Shown: piece after piece, positions 1 through 11,815 of the stretch | Layout: the number at the start of each line of letters is the position of its first letter | How positions within the stretch are numbered: the first letter of the stretch is position 1 | NCBI GenBank assembly: GCA_014706295.1 | Contig: JACSVZ010000024.1 | Location: forward strand, 4,643,332-4,707,331 | Direction: 5' to 3' | Length of the DNA: 64,000 nt | Origin: Lycocorax pyrrhopterus obiensis | Taxonomy: Eukaryota > Chordata > Aves > Passeriformes > Paradisaeidae | Made by a program: the position numbers and the translations under genes | The notes under the pieces: model-generated | What the model was told of the DNA's origin: nothing | The model's input: only the letters and a program-made list of their open reading frames with translations | Databases searched by the model: none

Positions 1-404
<404 letters not shown>

Positions 405-2261
405 TAAACATGTTCCCCCTTCCTGCTGCTGGGATTAAATCTGGCCTTGGAAGTTTATGCTGCAATAAACTGGGAGTGTTTCTCCATGAGCAGTTCTTAC
501 AGTTGTTTTGATTTCTTATCTCTGATAAGGCTTGAAATGTTTCTCTGAATGCCTGACAGTAATGATTTATCAAGAGTCATCCTAGACATCCAGAGTTAAT
601 TAGGAAATGGAGCGGGAGGGAAGCAGAGTTAATGTGCAGAGAGCTTCCCTGAGTCCAAACGAGACTCTCGGAGCGGGAGGATGGGCTGTGGGGTTCAGTG
701 ATAGCTCTGCCAAAGGCTTTGTGGGCTTTCCCCTAAAATCTGGGCTGTTCCTTAACCCAGAGTCCACCCAGCAGCTGGACAGGGCGTATTCCCTCCCATC
801 TGTTGGACCTCCAGGGCTAAGAAGCGTTCAGTAACACGGTTTAGCAGGAAAACTCTCCATGGCTTCTCAAATGAGACTTGCAGCGTTACTAAAAAGTTCT
901 GTGGGAGGCTGATTTGGCTGCGTTGCTGTGGCAGCAGATGCTCCATGAGGTGTCAGACGTGCGAGCAGCCGTGCTCTCAGCCCTCCAGATGAAAGCAGCC
1001 GGGTGACTGGGGACACGGCTGGTGGTGCTGCTGGCAGCTCCAGCCTGACAGGAACGCATTCAGAACCTCATGGAACAGGGGCAGCATCCAGCCTCTGAAT
1101 CCCTGGCGAGAGTGCTGGAGCCCTGCAAATCGATTTTCCTTGCAGCCACTCGAGTTCAGGACAAATCCATTGACCTCAGTGTCTTGTCTAACCCGAGTGG
1201 AGCATCCGAGCTGCACCCTGGTGGAAATCAGCTCTTTATGTAGATGATTTCAGTTATGCAAATAAATCATCTCTTCATCTCGCAACTGTGCTTGAGAATC
1301 ACGTTAATTACGGGACCTCAGCCTTTAATCAGGAGCTTCAGTGCTTTGCTTTGGGGATAATGGAAAGGTGGAAAATCGGGGGGAAAATTGGGCTCAGGAA
1401 ACTTTGTGTGGTGAGAAGTTAACGCTGCTCTGAGGTACTCACAAGAATATTCTGGTTGTAAATAGAAGTAGCAGAAAGGGACCTCCCAAGGCTGAGCTGG
1501 GGGAAGGTGAGGAGACAGAAAAGGTCCTGCCCCTGCATCCCTGGTGAAGTTCAGGTGCAGCTTGGGCAGGTGAGTGTGAGCTGGGGGATGGAACCAGCAG
1601 CAAAAGGCACGTGAGGATGGTTCATGTCGGATGAGGAGTTTGGGAAGTGGAGTGTGTTTAGGGCAGGAAAGTGAAATAAAGGGGGGAAATACAGAGGGGG
1701 ATTTCTAAAGGTCTGAAAGCACTTCAGGAGGGCTTAGCAAAGTAGAAGATGAACTCCTGCATGGTGGACGTTTGCTTTCTTCCCTTGGACATTTCTGGAT
1801 CAGGAACTTCAAAACCTGGAGTTGGCTCCTTTGGGCTGTTCACGTCTCACTTCTTCGTTCACCAGTTTTAGAGTTTGGGCAGCGCTCTGAGGCACAGGGT
1901 GGGACTGTGGGCGTGTCCCCTGATCCTTGTGGGTCCCTTCCACCTCAGGAGATCCCAGATACGATTTTTGGTGCATCAATCTCACCTCATTAAACTCTAC
2001 CTGTTGCCTAACACTGGGTTACTTTTTTCCCTTCTTTCTCCCTTTTTTCCCTTTCCCATGGCCATCAATTTTGCTTTTTTTTCCCTGCCTGCTTTCTAAA
2101 TGTTCTCAATTCATCACCGAGGCGCGGCCCTGAAGATGGATGGCCACGTGTCACTCATCAGAACTCGCCCAAAACGAGCTGTGAGCAAGGGGAAAGGAAG
2201 GGACAACGGATTTCTTTGCTTCTTCCCCTCTCAAACTTGTATTTTTGAGCATCAGTGATAC

Positions 2262-2305
2262 GTTTCAGGTCCCTCCCAACCCAGACCATTCCAGGATTTC
2301 CTGGG
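2262..2305 (+). mobile_element. CR1 LINE 3' tail fragment
   Basis: caggtccctcccaacccaga plus ccattccaggatt resembles the last bases of avian CR1 elements in sense orientation. Very short, so tentative. Confidence 0.45.
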
Positions 2306-2625
2306 AAGGGGTTAATGCTGTGTTCATCGTGTGCTGGCAAACACCCTCTTGTCTTGCAATTTAATGTGGTGTGAAGGTTCCCTAATAGAATAAGAGCAGC
2401 CCTAATCCAATGAGGCGTTTGCTAATAAACAGCTTTACTGGATATTAGGGAATTTGCGTTGCGTGTTTGTGATGAGGACGTGAATATTAAATGGCTTTCA
2501 GTGCCTTAATTTAGACATGCAGGGCTGTTGTCATCTCTCAGTGCCATGACTTTGCTTTGTTTGCTAAAATCAGAGCTCGTTTCCAAGTCTTCGCTATTTC
2601 AGCTTCTCTCGAATTATTGGGTTTT

Positions 2626-2885
2626 TAGAATCCTGGAATGGGTTGGGTTGGAAGGGAACTTGAATTCCATCTCATTCCATCCCCTGCCATGGGCAGGGAC
2701 ACCTTCCACTATCCCAGGCTGCTCCAAGCTGACCTTGGGCACTTCCAGGGATCCAGGGGCAGCCACAGCTTCTCTGGGCAGCCTGTGCCAGGGCCTCACC
2801 ACCCTCACGGGGCAGGATTTTTTCCATGCATATAACCTAAACTTCCCTTTTTTGGGTTGGAACCCATTCCTCCTTGTCCACTAGA
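2626..2885 (-). mobile_element. CR1 LINE 3' end, truncated
   Basis: Antisense CR1 signature: gaatgggttgggttggaagg, catgggcagggacaccttcc, gggcacttccagggatccag, gcttctctgggcagcctgtg and cattcctccttgtcc, in the consensus order. Confidence 0.9.
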
Positions 2886-4490
2886 ATTTTCCCAGCTCCT
2901 GGCTTCCAGCAGGGACCACTGTGGGGGAATTTTCTGTGAAACCCGAGAGCTGTCCTGGCTGCAGATTTTTCTCTTCCTTGATGAGGGACATCAGGATTTG
3001 GTTCCTGTCCAGGACTTACCCTTCTCTTGGGCTCATTACACCAGAGCAGACTCTCCCAAATTCTCATCCTTCAAGTTCCCGACTGCTGTGGGATCAGGGA
3101 GTCATGTGGAGCCCCGCTCTGACTGTGCAGTGATTCCAGAACAGTCTTTTCCCAGTTCCCATTGTGCCTTGTGATTGTGTCATTGTTTGGAGGTCGCTCC
3201 AATCAGGTTCCCTTCCTGATTGCCTTCCCACTGTGCTGGGCTCAGAAGCTCAGCACAGACCTGACTACAATTTGAATACTTGGGGTTATTTATGGCTCTG
3301 AGGTTGCTGAGGGGTTTGGGAGACTCTCTGCCCCTCTTTGTGTCAGACTCTTGCTCCGTGGCGTAACCAGAGTGGGAACGACAGACCCACGTGGCTTCCC
3401 CCAGCTTTTTCCTCTGCTGATACTTTGCAGGATGCTTTTAACGTGAGAGTCTTAAATCAATTGCAACTTCCCTGATTTGAAGCTTCAGGCTTGCACTCAG
3501 ATCCAGGGAAGGCACATTTACAGTCTCCCTGTGAGTCGGGTGCTTCAGCTCCCTAATTCTGTTTTCCCAGTGAGGCCCGGTGAATTTACACTCCAAATGG
3601 AAGTGGTCAACTTAGAAAATCAGATTTTTTTTCATTCCAGAGGTGTTTAAAACTAGGCTGGGAAGCCCAGGGGACAGAATATGGGATGTTTCAACCAGGA
3701 GAAACTCCTTGTAAATGTGCTGGGCAATGCTGGGGTTTCTTAGGCTCTTCCAACCCTTGGGCTTCCCTTGCCGCCTGTTGTGGGCAGGGAATTGTGCCGT
3801 CCTCTGGTCTCTTCCCTGTTCAAACAAAATGTTTCGGCGATGCTGAGTTTATTTGCCTGAGAAAACGTTTGTTTGAGGCTGTGCATCCAGAGAAAAACAA
3901 CTCCCAGAGCCGTGGCAGTGCCGGATGTGTTTCCACAGGCGTCGCTCAGAGGTGTTTATTTACACAGCTGGGAGGAACCTGCCCGTCCCGAGGAGGATTT
4001 GGCAGAAATTGCCGTGGCTGCAGAGTGTGCAGGGTGTGGGGAAGCGTTTGCAAGTCTTTGCTGCAGTGGGGTTCTGTGCAAAGCAGAGAAATCCCGCTGC
4101 TGCTGGCACAGGGCCCCGCTCCTCGTGCAGCTCACGTCCCGCATCTCGCAGTGTCTCCTGCTCGAGTTGCTTCCAGATCCTCATCCCTCTTCCCTGACAA
4201 GTGGCTGAAGAGTGAAGAGAAGGATTGCCATCAATCTGCTGTGGGAGCAGCTCAAAACCACATCTTGGGCCACATTTAATTGACTGGAAGTTTAAGGATT
4301 TTGTTTGAACTCCAAAAGGATGTGATCCTGGTGATAAGAGCGGAGTTATCTCCAGGCTGACCTAATTACAGCTGCTCCAGGAATTACCTGCACCTTGCAT
4401 GTTTCTCTTGATAACCTTTTAATTACTCTCTGAAAAAGCAGCCTGGGTGACTTGTACTTAATTACCAATCAAGAGCACAAAGCTTTTGAT

Positions 4491-4642
4491 CTTAAAAACA
4501 GCAAAAGGGAGGAGGAGAGGAAGGGACAGAGGGAACTGGGGAGAGGAGAGAGTTCCCCCGGTGTTCCTTAAAAACAGCAGAAGAGGGGAGGAGAGGAAGG
4601 GACAGAGGGAACTGGGGAGAGGAGACAGTTCCCCCAGTGTTC
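4491..4642 (+). repeat. 76-bp tandem duplication, purine-rich
   Basis: Two copies starting cttaaaaacagca at 4491 and 4567. Both are followed by a GGA/GAGG-rich stretch and end in agttccccc(g/a)gtgttc. Near-identical copies imply a recent local duplication. Confidence 0.9.
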
Positions 4643-5599
4643 CTGTGGCTTGCAGGGATGCAAATTTGGGGTGAAATGACATTCTGGGGTTCAGTCCTGG
4701 TAAAGAAATTCCTGGAAAAATAGCATTTGTCACCTGGGAGTGCACAGAGCTGGTGTTAGGAGTTTGTGTTGAGTCACCTCTGGTCCTGTGACATATTCCT
4801 TTGTCCCTGCCTCATGTCTCCAAGGTGACTACAGTTCTTTTTGCTAAGGAGAAGGATAAATAAAGCAGAGGGCCAGCGAAATCCTTTGTCACCTTTAGTA
4901 AACATCCAAGTCCTACCTCCCTTTCCCCCTCAGCAGAGTCTTTTGTCACTTCCCATTAACTCCATGGGAAAAGAAACACAACAAAACCCCACTTAAATTT
5001 ATGTTCTCTGCTTTGCCGGATAAAATCCCCTTTATTTTTTTTTCTCCCTGGGAAGGGACGTGTTTGAGCTGCTCCAGCAGCTCCAGGACCCTTCAGCAGT
5101 GTCCCTGTTTTGTTCTGAGGAAGTGCTGAGTGTTTAAACTCCGTCTGCAGGATAATTGATGAAACCGGAGCTGAAAGTCTGGGAGAGGTAATGGAGTTAA
5201 TGCAACTGCAGCAGGGCTCTGCAATTTCCAGAGGCTCGATTCAGTTTTTCCATATTTATTAGCAGAGGGTGCAGCAGGAGGAGTGATGAAAGCAGCTGAT
5301 TCAATCAGAGTGGGAGCTTTTTCCCTGGCACCGTGTGGAATGTTGTAGGCTTGGGAGGAGGCCTGGCACAGATATTTTGGCAGCCTCTTCAGAGATGGGG
5401 ATGGAGCAGTTTTGTCCTGGTTTAGGGGTTAAAGGAGCTGCTCTCATCTCTACTGTCCCAGGTGTGAGGTGAAACACACAGGGGGGTTCTCTTCAGGTGT
5501 TGCTGTTACTCAAATAATATTTTCTTCCCCAACTTGTTCTTGTTTTCCCCCCAACTGCTGATTAACCACGTTTCTAGGGACAATCTCCCAGCAAAGCCT

Positions 5600-5735
5600 G
5601 ACAAACCCCACCCCTGGAAGTGTCCAAGGGCAGCTTGGACAGGGCTTGGAGCAACCTGGGGTAGTGGAAGGTGTCCCTGCCCAGGGCAGGGGGTGCACTG
5701 GGTGAGATTTAAGGTCCTGGGATTTTATGCCTCTT
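5600..5735 (+). mobile_element. CR1 LINE 3' end fragment
   Basis: Sense CR1 pieces: cccctggaagtgtccaaggg, ggcttggagcaacctggggt, agtggaaggtgtccctgccc and ttaaggtcctgggattt. Confidence 0.85.
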
Positions 5736-7649
5736 GCTGCAAATTAAGGTGTGTGAAGTGGATTAAGTGTAGGAAGATTTTCTGTAATTGGGCAGCATCT
5801 ACTGGATTTTAATTAAAGACTCTGTCCTGGAACAGCCTTTGATAGATCTGTGAGCCCTGGCTGCTGCTGCTGAGTGAGGCAGAGGTTTTTTTAGGGTGAG
5901 TTTAAGTAGTGCATGGAAATTCTGGGGAAGCTCATGGTGTCCTTCATCTTCCATTTCCATGTTGGTGCAATTCTTTAAAGCCTCCTGTCCCTCTGGCCTG
6001 GAGCTGTGGAGGGAAGGGAGCAGTAGTGCCGTGAGAACAGGGCTGGGGTGTCCTCTGGCCTGGCTGAGGCAGCAGCAGGAGCTCGTGGGACTCTGCTGGG
6101 GACCCCTCACAGCAGAACACACACAACTTCCCCCCTCAGCCCCTCCTTGGGGTTCCCCTGCTCTGTGTGACAGCACTGGGATCCCAGGTCATTCCCAGAG
6201 CCCAGCATCGTGTGTTCCTGTCCAGACCCCCCAGCTGATGGTTGGTTTTCCTTCGGGGGAGCTGTTCAGGTGACCCCAACCCTTGCAGACATCAGGAGAT
6301 GGTGAGGGCTGGATGTGAGCACTGCAAACCCTGGGGTGAGGGCTCCAGGCACATCAGACCTCAGATGGCTCTCAGGGCTCCCTCCTCCTTGTCAGAGACG
6401 GCTCCTGATAAACACAACTGGTGCTCCAGTAGGAAATGCTCTCTGGAGTTCTGTATCAGGTTTATCATCTCCTTGTGCCTCTGTGCAGGAGCTGTGTGAA
6501 GTGACACAGCCACAGCCACCTCGAGTCATTCATTTCAGACACAGCTGCCTTCATTCCCGAGCAGCAGTGACAATTCCAGCGCCAGTGGGGAGTTTTTTGG
6601 GATCAGAGGGAGTGAGATGAGAATTTTTTTAGCAGTGGAGGGAGGGAAATTGAACCAGCCCATGGCCCTGGCTTGGTGCTTCTCAGTTTTAGATTGCTCT
6701 GGGAGGGAGCGGGGCTGGGGTGAGGAGGGTGAGGGCAGCACAGGGAGGTTTTGGCTGTTGGCTCTCGGTTGTTGCCCAGGTGCTCTGTGACGAGGAGGCG
6801 GCTCCAGTCCAGCCCTGCTTGGGTAAGAACCTGTCCCAAAAGTCTCTGGACTTAACACAGGACCAGATCTTCGAAAATAAATTCCCTTTTAACCAAGAGA
6901 TCCTACCATCAGTGAGCAGGAAGGTGGCACTTCTGTGGGATTCGGTGCCAGGACGGGGTGGGCAGTGCAGCAGTGGGTATGGGGGAAAGGCAGAGCACTG
7001 GGATGTGCTGGGAATCCCTCCCAGGAGCAGGGATCGGTCCTGCCCAGAGCCCAGGAGCTGCTCTGCTCCCTGGGCAAATCCCTTATCAGCTTTCCCAGCT
7101 GGAAAATGTCATAATCCCAGAATCACAGAAAGCTGCTGGCCTGAGAACTTCTCCATCCTGCCTTTCTTGCGTTGTCTCAGACATTTGTGCCTGTTCTTCG
7201 GGCCCCAGGACACTGGATTTCTGCACTGGAGGGCTGCTGGGAATGAACCCTGGGTATTCCCAACGCCTCCACTGTGGCAACACCTGTTTGCTGTTCCCCA
7301 CTTGCCCTGTGTTTAGCAGTAAACAAACCTCGTGTGATTTCCAGGGGGTTCCAAGAACTTATTTCTCCCATTTACTCGATTTCACACCCCCGGTGTGACT
7401 TTTTTCTTTTCTTTTTTTCTTGGTTTTTTTTTTTGAAGAAAGACAGAAATAACCCGAATCTGCCAAGTTCTGAATTGAAGCCACTGAGCCGTGCTTGGGT
7501 TCTATCCAAACCTGTCTTTGTTTACTCGGAATGTCAGCTCAGATTTGCCAGGGGGTGACTGAGGTTTGATGAACTTTTCTGTGAATTTGTGTTTTTCTTC
7601 TTCTTGGTTTGTCATAACAAGGCTGAGAACAGAGGTGCCAGAGTTGGAT

Positions 7650-7830
7650 TTCGTGGAATTGTGGAAGGATTTGGGTAGGAAAGGACCTAAAAGCTCATCC
7701 AGTTCCACCCCCATGGGCAGGGACACCTTCCCCTATCCCAGCTCCTTCCTGTGCCGGGACCCCGGGGCTGGAGGCAGCTCTGCAGGTGGGGTCTCACCTG
7801 AGCAGGGCAGAGGGGACAAAATCCCGCTGC
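7650..7830 (-). mobile_element. CR1 LINE fragment, internally deleted
   Basis: The 3'-end block (gaattgtggaaggatttggg to catgggcagggacaccttcc) is joined directly to a more upstream CR1 block (gcaggtggggtctcacctga, gcagaggggacaaaatccc), so the middle of the element is missing. Confidence 0.8.
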
Positions 7831-10069
7831 AACGCCAGAAAATCTTGGAAAAAATGAGTGTGGAAGGGACATGAGAAAAATAATAAATCACATCCAACTC
7901 CATGGTCTTCCCACTCCATTGCATTGCATGGAAAATCAAATTTATTGAAATTTGATGCTCAGTACCTGTCCCCAGCCTGAGCCATGAAGGCCTCGTATAT
8001 CTGAGCTGGCTGTGCTGCCTCTGGGCTCTATAAATAACACTTTTCTAGCGGGAATTGACCCAAACCCTGCTTTAAACGAGTGGAGAAATCCATCCAGGCC
8101 GGGATTTATGAGCTCTGTCACTGTCCCCCGCGCCTGTGTTGGTTAATGAAGCTTTGTCAGTGTCAGAGGTAAGCAAAGGGCTCCGGGCCTTGATGGATTG
8201 TGCTTGGCTTGGGGAAAGGAGGGAAGTGCAGCTGATTCCTGAGGCTGAGAGCTGTGCTGGATAAAATTCCTGGGAAAATTGTGGGTGTTTATGGCACTGG
8301 GAGAGGTTCAGGGACAGGAAAAACTGGGGAGTTTTGCCCCTTGATTGTTACTGTCGTGGTAGGAAAAATAAAAGGTAGTGAATGTCAGAGCCAGGGGATT
8401 GGATTAGTTTGGAATCAATTCTCCAGCAGCTGGGATGGGATAAAGTGGGCCCTGTGGGGTTGGCTGGTGAAACAGGAGGAGATCCAAGGAGTTGCTGGTG
8501 CTTGGAACACTCCTGTGCAGGTGTTTGCTCCGTGCCTGACTCCCAAACAAAAGCAGTTTGGTTCTGAGCGCGGATCCCTCCACCAGGCTGGGTAAATCCG
8601 AGTGGGAACTGCGGCTGCTGTTCTTGTGTCGCTGCAGGATCCTTTTAAGCTGGTTGAGAGTTGGTTTTTTTTTGGTCCAGAGCATCATTTCAGCCTTGCA
8701 GGGATCCAAATGAAAGGACAACTGTCTCAGTGACACCAGCGAGCTGTGCCTGGCGGACAGAGCTGCCTTTTAAGTGTCTGCAGCGTTTGGGAGCTGGGAG
8801 TGCTCTCAGATCATGCTCTGCTTGTTTTATTGATGATTAATGAGAGCGTTCATGTTAATGTGCTCTGAAAAAAAGCTGACATCTCGCTGTAATTGCGTTT
8901 TTCTTTCATAAATATGGGGAAAATCTAACAGAGCCACTGAGGGAAGAAATTCCTGCCCCAGCCAAGCCTGAGGAAATGCCAGGAGAGAGCGAGCTGGCTC
9001 CTCAGGTGTGGCTTTTATCCACAGCCACTGGAAACGGGGAGAGTTCTGAGGGAAAGGGAAGGGATGAGATGTGTGAGAGAGGCTGAGGCAGCAGCACCTG
9101 GGGTACAGCCAGAGGGGATCAGCCAGGGCTGGAAGGAGGAGGAGGAGGAGGATGCTGGAGGGGCTGCACAGCACAGGGGTGGCACTGAGAACCCAGGGCA
9201 CCCAGGGAGCCTGGCACCCAGCGAGGGGACAGACACAGCCCTGCCAGCCCCAGTGTCCTGCAGGTACCACAGCCCTGCTGCCCAGGGCTCTGCCAGCTCT
9301 GCAAAGTCCTAAAGGTTCCCTTGGGATCTGGCCCAGCATTTGGAGGAGATCTTAAACCCCTTCAGGATGAGAGATGATTTTTGAAATGAAGGCATTGTTA
9401 GGGATGACAAGATGTTTTCTTTCCCCATAGACACTTTCCCCACCAGCAGCTGTGTCTTTACAGAAAATAACCCTGCATCCTGTGCCGAGATCTGAGGTGG
9501 GATGGATCCCTGTGGGGAAATTCCCTGAGCCCTTGCATTTGTTCTTTTGTTCTTGGTGTCCATTCCAGGGGCAGCCTTGGGGAGAACATCTGTGAGTGAC
9601 CCCAGCTCGAGGCTGTTCCCAGCTTCCCCTGAGAGTTTAAATTCCAAACGTGCATCCATCTGTATTCCTGAAGGTGTTCCCCCTGCAGCAGCTGGGCTGC
9701 AGCACTCCCACATCCTTCATGACACCGGGGAAGTTGGAAATGTTGATTAATATCACTTTCCTCGTGGCCATTTTTCAGATGGAACACCCGGCCCCTTTCC
9801 CTGGCTCCAGTGTTCCCTCCCTGCCCTGTGCACCTGCACCAGCTGGACAAGGCACATGAAACTGGATCAGAGTCACTTGGGAGTCATGGGGCTCTTTCTG
9901 TTGGCCCCAGTGCTGATGGATGAGTTGAATCCCTCATGAATTCGCCTTTACAGCAATTCCAGGTTGGCTTTGCCCTCTTTGCTGGGAGCAGTGGGGGAGG
10001 ACTGCTCATTCCAGACTTTCCCAAAGGGCAGCTCTCCCTCTGAGCTGTTGTTTTCTCAACACACAGTGA

Positions 10070-10745
10070 CAGAATCACAGGATGGGGAAGGTTGGAAGGG
10101 ACCATCAGGAGCTGCACTTGGAGGATTCTTATGGATGGTTCCAACCTCAGTATTCTGTGAGCACAGAGGCTCATCTGGTGCCACCTCAGTGCTCCAGCAG
10201 GGCCATCCCAGAGCACAGGGCACAGGATGTGTCCAGAGGGCTCTGGAATATCCCAGTGAGGAGACTCCACCCCATCTCTGGTCTCTGTTCCAGCTCAGGC
10301 ACTGCCCAGGGCAGGAGTTCTGCGTCCTGTGTGGGGGGAATTGCTGGGCTCAGTCCCTGCCCGTTCCTCTGGTGCCACTGCTGGGCCCCCGGAGCAGAGC
10401 CTGGGCCCTGCTCTGACCCTCCCTGCAGCCAGGGACAGCCAGGGACACCCAGGGACACGCCAGGAACACCCAGGGACAGCCAGAGACAGCCAGGGACACC
10501 CAGGGACAGCCCAGGGACAGCCAGGGCTGAGGGCCCCTCTCAGCTGGGGCTCCTCTCGAGGCTGAACAGCCCCAGCTCCCTCAGCCTTCCCTGGGCAGGG
10601 AGATGCTCCAGGCCCTTCCTCATCTCCACAGCGCTCCAGGAGCTCCCTGTCCCTGCTGTGCTGAGGATCCAGAGCTGGACAAACACTCCAGCTGTGCCTC
10701 CCAGGGCTGGGTAGAGGGGCAGGATCCCGTCCCTCAAACCTGCCT
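10070..10745 (-). mobile_element. CR1 LINE, ~0.65 kb with internal repeat expansion
   Basis: It begins gaatcacaggatggggaagg and ends with blocks typical of antisense CR1: aggctgaacagccccagctc, ctgaggatccagagctggac and gtagaggggcaggatcccgt. The 10430-10530 tandem repeat lies inside. Confidence 0.85.
10430..10530 (+). repeat. ~10-20-bp tandem repeat inside a CR1 copy
   Basis: About ten imperfect units of cagggacac(c) and cagggacag(c). It sits between two recognisable CR1 parts, so it arose in or expanded within the CR1 element spanning 10070-10745. Confidence 0.85.
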
Positions 10746-11384
10746 TAAAAGGATCGTTATCCCGGGGTGGTGCAGGGGTGCCAGGCTGGCACTCGGGGAA
10801 CGGTGCCATTTACCCTGCACACAACGAGGAGAGGGCTGAGAGCCTCATTTGGTGGGAAATTCTGCCTAATAGGTGCCTTTAAGTGACAGGCAGGAAAAGC
10901 TCACCGAGCTATGGGGTGGTGTAATTTAATGCTGGGTTAAATGATACAATCCAGTGCATTTTCATTAGATGTTCTGAGACGCTTCTCCAGCATTTATGCT
11001 GTAAAGGCTGCTGGATTGCCAGCTGCAATAACTGTTTTGATTGCAGCCTGAGCTGATGGTGGGCATCCTACCAGAAAAATAATGGGCTGGGCTTTAATTA
11101 TGGCACCTGCACTCCCAAAGGGGCGCCTGCGTCAGCGGGAGCGGGACAGTTGTGCTGCATCCAGAGGGATGGGATAATGTGCAACAGATGGAGCTGAGGG
11201 TGTTTGGAGCAGGGCTGGGCTGGGTGTTGGGGTTTGGGGTGAAAAGAAATGTTCAGGTGTGGCTTGAAGCTGCTGAGCAGAGCAGTCAGGGGGGCTCCAG
11301 CTGGGGCTCAGCTCCTTGCAGAGGTGGATGGGGCAGGTTTCCATTGCTGGTGTCACACAGGAGAGGCAGGAGGGATCCACTGAG

Positions 11385-11815
11385 GGGTTGGAGAGTGGCC
11401 AGGGAAGGGAACAGAGCTGGGGAACTCCTGGGGGAGCTGGGAAGGGGGCTCAGCCTGGAGAAAAGGAGGCTCAGGGGGGACCTTGTGGCTCTGCACAACT
11501 CCCTGACAGGAGAGGGCAGCCGGGGGGGGTCGGGCTCTGCTCCCAGGGAACAGGGACAGGAGGAAAGGGAACATCTTCCAGTTGAACCAGGAGAGGTTTA
11601 AATTGGATATTAAGGAAAATTTCTCCGTGGAAAGGCTGGTCAGGCCTTGGAGCTGCCCAGGGAGGTTTGGAGTCCCCACCCCTGGAGGTGTCCAAGAATT
11701 CCTGGATGTGGCACTCAGTGCTCTGGGCTGGGGACAAGGTGGGGATTGGACACAGCTTGGACTCGGATGATCCTGGAGGGCTGTTCCAACCTCAGTGATC
11801 CTGGGATTTTGTCCC
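11385..11815 (+). mobile_element. CR1 LINE 3' end, ~430 bp
   Basis: Sense CR1 order: ggctcagcctggagaaaagg, gaccttgtggctctgcacaa, aaattggatattaaggaaaa, ggcactcagtgctctgggct, gttccaacctcagtgatcct. It is truncated at its 5' side, as most avian CR1 copies are. Confidence 0.92.
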